From contig JASFQI010000197.1 of NCBI GenBank assembly GCA_050115555.1, positions 1-8,974 of the forward strand: DNA of 8,974 nt, written 5' to 3'. The notes under the pieces are model-generated. The model saw only the letters and a list, made by a program, of their open reading frames with translations. It was not told where the DNA came from and did not search any database. The DNA is from JASFQI01 sp050115555. Its GTDB lineage: Bacteria; Desulfobacterota; DSM-4660; Desulfatiglandales; HGW-15. Below are positions 6,557-8,974 of this stretch, in pieces (position 1 is the first letter of the stretch; each line of letters begins with the position of its first letter). Position numbers and translations under genes: made by a program.

Positions 6557-6972
6557 TATCCTGAAACTCGGCCTGTGATTTCCACAATGCCCATGGACCC
6601 ATCTATGCGGAGGATATCACCCGTATGAATGGCGCCGATGGAACCTCCGACACACACAACCGCCGGAATCTCAAGTTCCCTCGCGTAGGCTGAAGGGATT
6701 GAGAGCGAACCGCCTTGCCCCGCGACCCATCCCCTGAGGTGTCCCATGTATTGCATCAGATTCGGTGACTGCCTTTCGCATACCAAAATTGCGCCGTCAT
6801 GCAATGCGGAAAGCGCTTCCGGGTCTCTGATCACCGTGCACGGGCCCTCAACAACACCAGGCGACGCGCCAAAGCCGCTCAATTTGCGAGGTCCCCTGTC
6901 TTCCTTTGGGATCAACACTTCCCAGGGAATGTGGCTTGGAATCGGCTCGTATGACACTGCGAATGCTTGCAT
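6556..6972 (-). CDS. Stand-alone PEP-utilising-enzyme swivelling (mobile) domain protein, catalytic His replaced
   Basis: The product is 138 residues. After a ~30-residue N-terminal extension, residues 33-132 follow the swivelling phosphohistidine domain of PEP synthase, PPDK and enzyme I: GFGASPGVVEGPCTVI (33-48), DGAILVCERQSPN (59-71), GQGGSLSIPSAYARELEIPAVV (split across 85-106) and HTGDILRIDGSMGIVEI (116-132). In active enzymes the motif is GGxTSHAAIvARE; here Ile92 occupies the His position (codon ATC), so phosphotransfer by the classical route is not possible. No ATP-grasp or PEP-binding domain is adjacent. It may be a pseudo-enzyme subunit, a binding or partner domain for a protein encoded elsewhere, or a decayed piece. 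The ATG at 6972 has a near-perfect AAAGGAGG 7 nt upstream. It diverges from the LysR gene, a classical regulator-target arrangement. The fold call is strong; the function is unknown. Confidence 0.8.
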   Translation of the reverse strand: MQAFAVSYEPIPSHIPWEVLIPKEDRGPRKLSGFGASPGVVEGPCTVIRDPEALSALHDGAILVCERQSPNLMQYMGHLRGWVAGQGGSLSIPSAYARELEIPAVVCVGGSIGAIHTGDILRIDGSMGIVEITGRVSG

Positions 6973-6979
6973 GGCAACC

Positions 6980-6987
6980 CCTCCTTT
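6980..6987 (-). promoter_or_regulatory. Strong ribosome binding site of the swivelling-domain gene
   Basis: On the minus strand AAAGGAGG stands 7 nt before the ATG at 6972-6970. It fixes this start and argues that the gene, though lacking the catalytic His, is still efficiently translated. Confidence 0.75.
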
Positions 6988-7038
6988 CTCGTGCCCTTTG
7001 GCTGTGATTTACGTTGGCCCTAGGATAGCAACGAGCAC

Positions 7039-7067
7039 TTGACAATGCACCTTAAAAAAAATTAAAT
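7039..7067 (+). promoter_or_regulatory. Sigma-70-type promoter candidate for the LysR gene
   Basis: A consensus -35 TTGACA (7039-7044) is followed after 17 nt, including an A-run, by TTAAAT (7062-7067), which matches four of six -10 positions. It lies about 40 nt before the LysR start in the most AT-rich stretch of the window. On the opposite strand the same -35 reads TTGTCA, but no convincing -10 for the divergent gene was found. Confidence 0.55.
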
Positions 7068-7080
7068 GCTATTTAGTTTT
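7058..7080. promoter_or_regulatory. LysR-type operator candidate (dyad with T-N11-A)
   Basis: AAAATTAAAT (7058-7067) and ATTTAGTTTT (7071-7080) are complementary except at one position, around a GCT centre. The core TAAAT-GCT-ATTTA (7063-7075) is a T-N11-A LysR box. It overlaps the -10 of the LysR promoter, as expected for autorepression. A second dyad, AGTTTT-ATTA-AAAACT (7075-7090), abuts it. Binding by the adjacent LysR protein is inferred. Confidence 0.45.
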
Positions 7081-7108
7081 ATTAAAAACTTCTTCCTGGG
7101 GTGGTGCT

Positions 7109-8065
7109 GTGATTCTAAACATGAATCAGCTGCGCTCTTTTTACATGGCGGCACGTGAGAAGAGCGTCTCGGGAGCGGCCGAGGCCCTTATGGTCACGCC
7201 GCCTGCGATCACCATACAGGTCAAGCAACTCGAGGAGACGATCGGGATTCGTCTTCTCGTGCGGGAGGGGAACTCCATCCGGCTCACCGAGGCCGGAGAG
7301 CGGTTGTTTAAGAGGGCGGAGAAGGTCTTTCAGCAGATTCATGAGATGGAAGATTTCCTGGAAGACATGGCGACCGATAAGTCAGGAAAGCTTCGCATCG
7401 GATGCCCCGAAGTCCCCTTGAAACGCCTGATGCCCATGATCGAGCTTTTCAAGAAGACCTATCCGGGGATCAGGATCATCCTCGAGCAGGGCTCGAACCT
7501 GGATATGGTGAGGAGCGTGGAGTCCAACCACAATGAACTCGCTGTGATCCGCTACAAGCCGAGCAAGAGCAGGCTGAAAGTCAAAGTCATCGGGGAGGAT
7601 GAGGTGGTTCTCATTCGCGCGCCAGAGAGCGTTCATTTGTCTGCTTCGGAAATCTCGGTGATGGAGTTATCGGAATTTCCGCTCATCCTCAGGCGAGAGG
7701 GTTCTGCGGTCCGGGACGTTGCCCTTGAACATCTGCGCAAGTTCAAGGTCAGTCCGGTGATCGCCATGGAGTCGGCAAGCATAAACCTGTTGAAGGAGTT
7801 TGTGAGGCAGGACCACGGAATAGGGTTTATCGAAAAGGAGGCGGTGACTGAGGAGCTACAAAACGGCACGCTCCAAGCTGTCCGGATCCTTGAAGGGTCT
7901 CCTGTCATCGAATTCGGGATCGGATACCGCAACCGCAAAGACCTCTCCCCGCCGGCCTGGGCGTTTTTGAGGCTCCTTGACAAGGGCTTGAATCAAAAGA
8001 AAAACGGTGGAAAAAAGAAAGGCTTGGCAAAAACCAAAAAGAAGAAGAAATCCGTGAAGGTTTGA
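7109..8065 (+). CDS. LysR-family transcriptional regulator
   Basis: The product is 318 residues. The N-terminal winged helix-turn-helix (about 5-64) reads NQLRSFYMAAREKSVSGAAE, then LMVTPPAITIQVKQLEETIG, then LTEAGERLF, all typical of the family. A linker helix (65-90) leads to a two-lobed effector-binding domain (about 94-290) starting KLRIGCPEV. The effector is not predictable. GTG 7109 is chosen because GGGG (7098-7101) lies 7 nt upstream; ATG 7121, four codons in, is a good alternative and neither choice affects the HTH. An odd feature is the tail 291-318, with 13 lysines in 28 residues, beyond the normal LysR end. The gene is visibly less GC-rich than the operon to its left. It is divergent from the swivelling-domain gene and probably regulates it and itself. 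Control of the TRAP/amidase operon is possible. Confidence 0.92.
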   Translation: MILNMNQLRSFYMAAREKSVSGAAEALMVTPPAITIQVKQLEETIGIRLLVREGNSIRLTEAGERLFKRAEKVFQQIHEMEDFLEDMATDKSGKLRIGCPEVPLKRLMPMIELFKKTYPGIRIILEQGSNLDMVRSVESNHNELAVIRYKPSKSRLKVKVIGEDEVVLIRAPESVHLSASEISVMELSEFPLILRREGSAVRDVALEHLRKFKVSPVIAMESASINLLKEFVRQDHGIGFIEKEAVTEELQNGTLQAVRILEGSPVIEFGIGYRNRKDLSPPAWAFLRLLDKGLNQKKNGGKKKGLAKTKKKKKSVKV

Positions 8066-8074
8066 GTGTTTCAT

Positions 8075-8124
8075 CGTCGAGTGCAGACGTGGGGCGGTCT
8101 ATTCACTCGTCGTCCGATATTTTT
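8075..8124 (+). terminator. Weak terminator-like hairpin after the LysR gene
   Basis: CGAGTG (8078-8083) pairs with CACTCG (8104-8109), with inner AGAC/GTCT pairing and an outer CG/CG pair past a T-T mismatch. Seven bases after the arm follows TTTTT (8120-8124), which reaches into the stop codon of the convergent hydrolase gene. The distance to the T-run and the large loop make it a weak intrinsic terminator; it could serve both convergent genes. Confidence 0.35.
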
Positions 8125-8774
8125 CAGAGCACCTTACTCTCGCTCGGCTTCAAAGGAACCACCCTTGCCTCACACCTTGCCCTGACCTCCTCCTCAAACC
8201 CATCCGTGCTCTGTACCAGAAAAGGAAACGTCCCCCAGTGCATCGGAAAAACCGTTTGGGCTCCTACCCATTCCACGGCCATGGCTGCCTCTTTAGGCCC
8301 CATGGTATACCGATCACCAATGGGAACAAAAACGATATCCGGTTGATAGAGCTGCCCGATGAGTTTCATGTCCGAGAAAAGGCCCGTGTCGCCCATGTGA
8401 TAGAGGGTCCTGCCATCCTGCTTCCAGACAAACCCTGCCGCATCCCCGGGTCCCGAGGAGTGTTCGGCCTTGACCATCGTGATCGGGATCCCTCTTTCCT
8501 CGATCGTGCCGCCGAAGTTCATGCCGATACCTTCTAATTCATCGGTTGAGGCGAGCTCGTGGACGCTCACGAAGGCGGCGCCCGTTTTCTTTGCAATGAG
8601 TCTGGCGTCTCCCAGGTGATCGGGGTGGGCGTGTGTGACCAGGATGATGTCAGCGGTTTGAAGATCGTCAAGGATGGCACCCGGGTTGGGATTCCCCGTA
8701 ATGAATGGATCTACGATGACGGTTCTCTCGGATGAGATCATAAATCCGGCATGCCCGAGGTATTGAATTTTCAT
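8124..8774 (-). CDS. Metal-dependent hydrolase, metallo-beta-lactamase fold (UPF0173/UlaG-like)
   Basis: This 216-residue cytoplasmic protein of the UPF0173/UlaG-like branch has near-usual length. It begins MKIQYLGHAGFMI with the His8-containing strand pair. It has the metal motif THAHPDH (47-53: His48, His50, Asp52, His53), AEHSSG with His105, YHMGDTG with Asp129, and FPMHWGTFP with His179, so a complete di-metal site is present. Family members cleave phosphodiester, lactone or other ester bonds; for this branch the substrate is generally unknown. ATG 8774 is preferred over an in-frame start at 8822 because AAGGAGG (8782-8788) lies 7 nt upstream and the fold begins at once. It is convergent with the LysR gene and has its own promoter candidate, so it is probably an independent unit. 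Confidence 0.92.
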   Translation of the reverse strand: MKIQYLGHAGFMISSERTVIVDPFITGNPNPGAILDDLQTADIILVTHAHPDHLGDARLIAKKTGAAFVSVHELASTDELEGIGMNFGGTIEERGIPITMVKAEHSSGPGDAAGFVWKQDGRTLYHMGDTGLFSDMKLIGQLYQPDIVFVPIGDRYTMGPKEAAMAVEWVGAQTVFPMHWGTFPFLVQSTDGFEEEVRARCEARVVPLKPSESKVL

Positions 8775-8781
8775 ACGCGCT

Positions 8782-8788
8782 CCTCCTT
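8782..8788 (-). promoter_or_regulatory. Ribosome binding site deciding the hydrolase start
   Basis: AAGGAGG on the minus strand, 7 nt before ATG 8774. An upstream in-frame ATG at 8822 has no comparable site and would add 16 residues in front of the conserved fold. Confidence 0.75.
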
Positions 8789-8794
8789 GAGAAT

Positions 8795-8822
8795 ATTTTA
8801 TTACCCATTCTCCCTGATGCAA
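8795..8822 (-). promoter_or_regulatory. Promoter candidate for the metal-dependent hydrolase
   Basis: On the minus strand TTGCAT (8822-8817) and TAAAAT (8800-8795) are 16 nt apart. The -10 matches five of six consensus positions; the -35 is weak (three of six). It sits just upstream of the RBS, in a short AT-rich patch. Confidence 0.35.
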
Positions 8823-8974
8823 CAGCCAATATTGACGGGGTTGAATCTAAGCCGCCTGAATGCCCCGGCCTGGTGCCCGCCCGGAAATGAGAGAGCTCGC
8901 GAGATCAAGGACAACCCCGCAGGAGATCGAAACTGTAGTCCCAGAAGCTGACGTTTTAGGGATTTACTTGGTTT
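8823..8974. other. Right-edge stretch without a recognisable gene
   Basis: About 150 bases upstream of the hydrolase promoter. Frames here are short and resemble no family, and I see no strong hairpin, repeat or RNA gene. A neighbouring gene probably starts or ends beyond the window. Confidence 0.4.

Noticed and set aside
8775..8822. ATG 8822 as start of the metal-dependent hydrolase
   Set aside because: The extra 16 residues span the RBS and promoter region; the conserved fold begins at ATG 8774.
8751..8951. 66-codon + strand frame at the right edge
   Set aside because: It overlaps the hydrolase start, RBS and promoter on the other strand, has no RBS and resembles no protein family.

Overview
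This window looks like GC-rich proteobacterial chromosome. A Desulfobacterota-like (deltaproteobacterial) or related proteobacterial source is my best inference, from gene content and codon style only. There is no rRNA, tRNA or housekeeping marker to fix the taxon. No IS element, integrase, CRISPR array or tRNA was seen.

Region 1 (2-6442, all + strand) is one tightly packed catabolic/uptake operon whose promoter lies left of the window. It holds, in order, the C-terminal part of a nitrilase-superfamily carbon-nitrogen hydrolase (cut by the left edge), an N-acyl-D-amino-acid deacylase-type amidohydrolase, a complete three-gene TRAP transporter (dctP, dctQ, dctM), and an amidase-signature (Ser-cisSer-Lys) hydrolase. 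Three mechanistically unrelated C-N bond hydrolases around one solute importer suggest uptake and stepwise hydrolysis of an amide or N-acyl amino acid; the substrate is not readable from the sequence. Junctions are short or overlapping. The hydrolase/deacylase junction is an ATGA overlap. Two possible leader mini-ORFs also end in ATGA overlaps with dctP and with the amidase. Stable hairpins flank the dctP cistron.

Region 2 (6443-7108) is a change of character. It contains a convergent gap with a perfect 11-bp inverted repeat and a possible coding remnant, then a minus-strand gene for a free-standing PEP-utilising-enzyme swivelling ('mobile') domain whose phosphorylatable His is replaced by Ile. 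A divergent AT-rich regulatory region follows, with a good promoter and a LysR-type dyad.

Region 3 (7109-8974) holds a LysR-family regulator with an unusual lysine-rich C-terminal tail, a hairpin, and a convergent minus-strand metallo-beta-lactamase-fold hydrolase of the UPF0173/UlaG-like type with its own RBS and candidate promoter. The last ~150 bases show no gene.

The LysR regulator most likely controls the divergent swivelling-domain gene and/or itself. A role in controlling the operon on its left is possible but only inferred. Nothing here is clearly a new defence or mobile system. The least explained items are the His-less stand-alone swivelling domain, the sequence downstream of it, and the leader ORF/hairpin arrangement around dctP.
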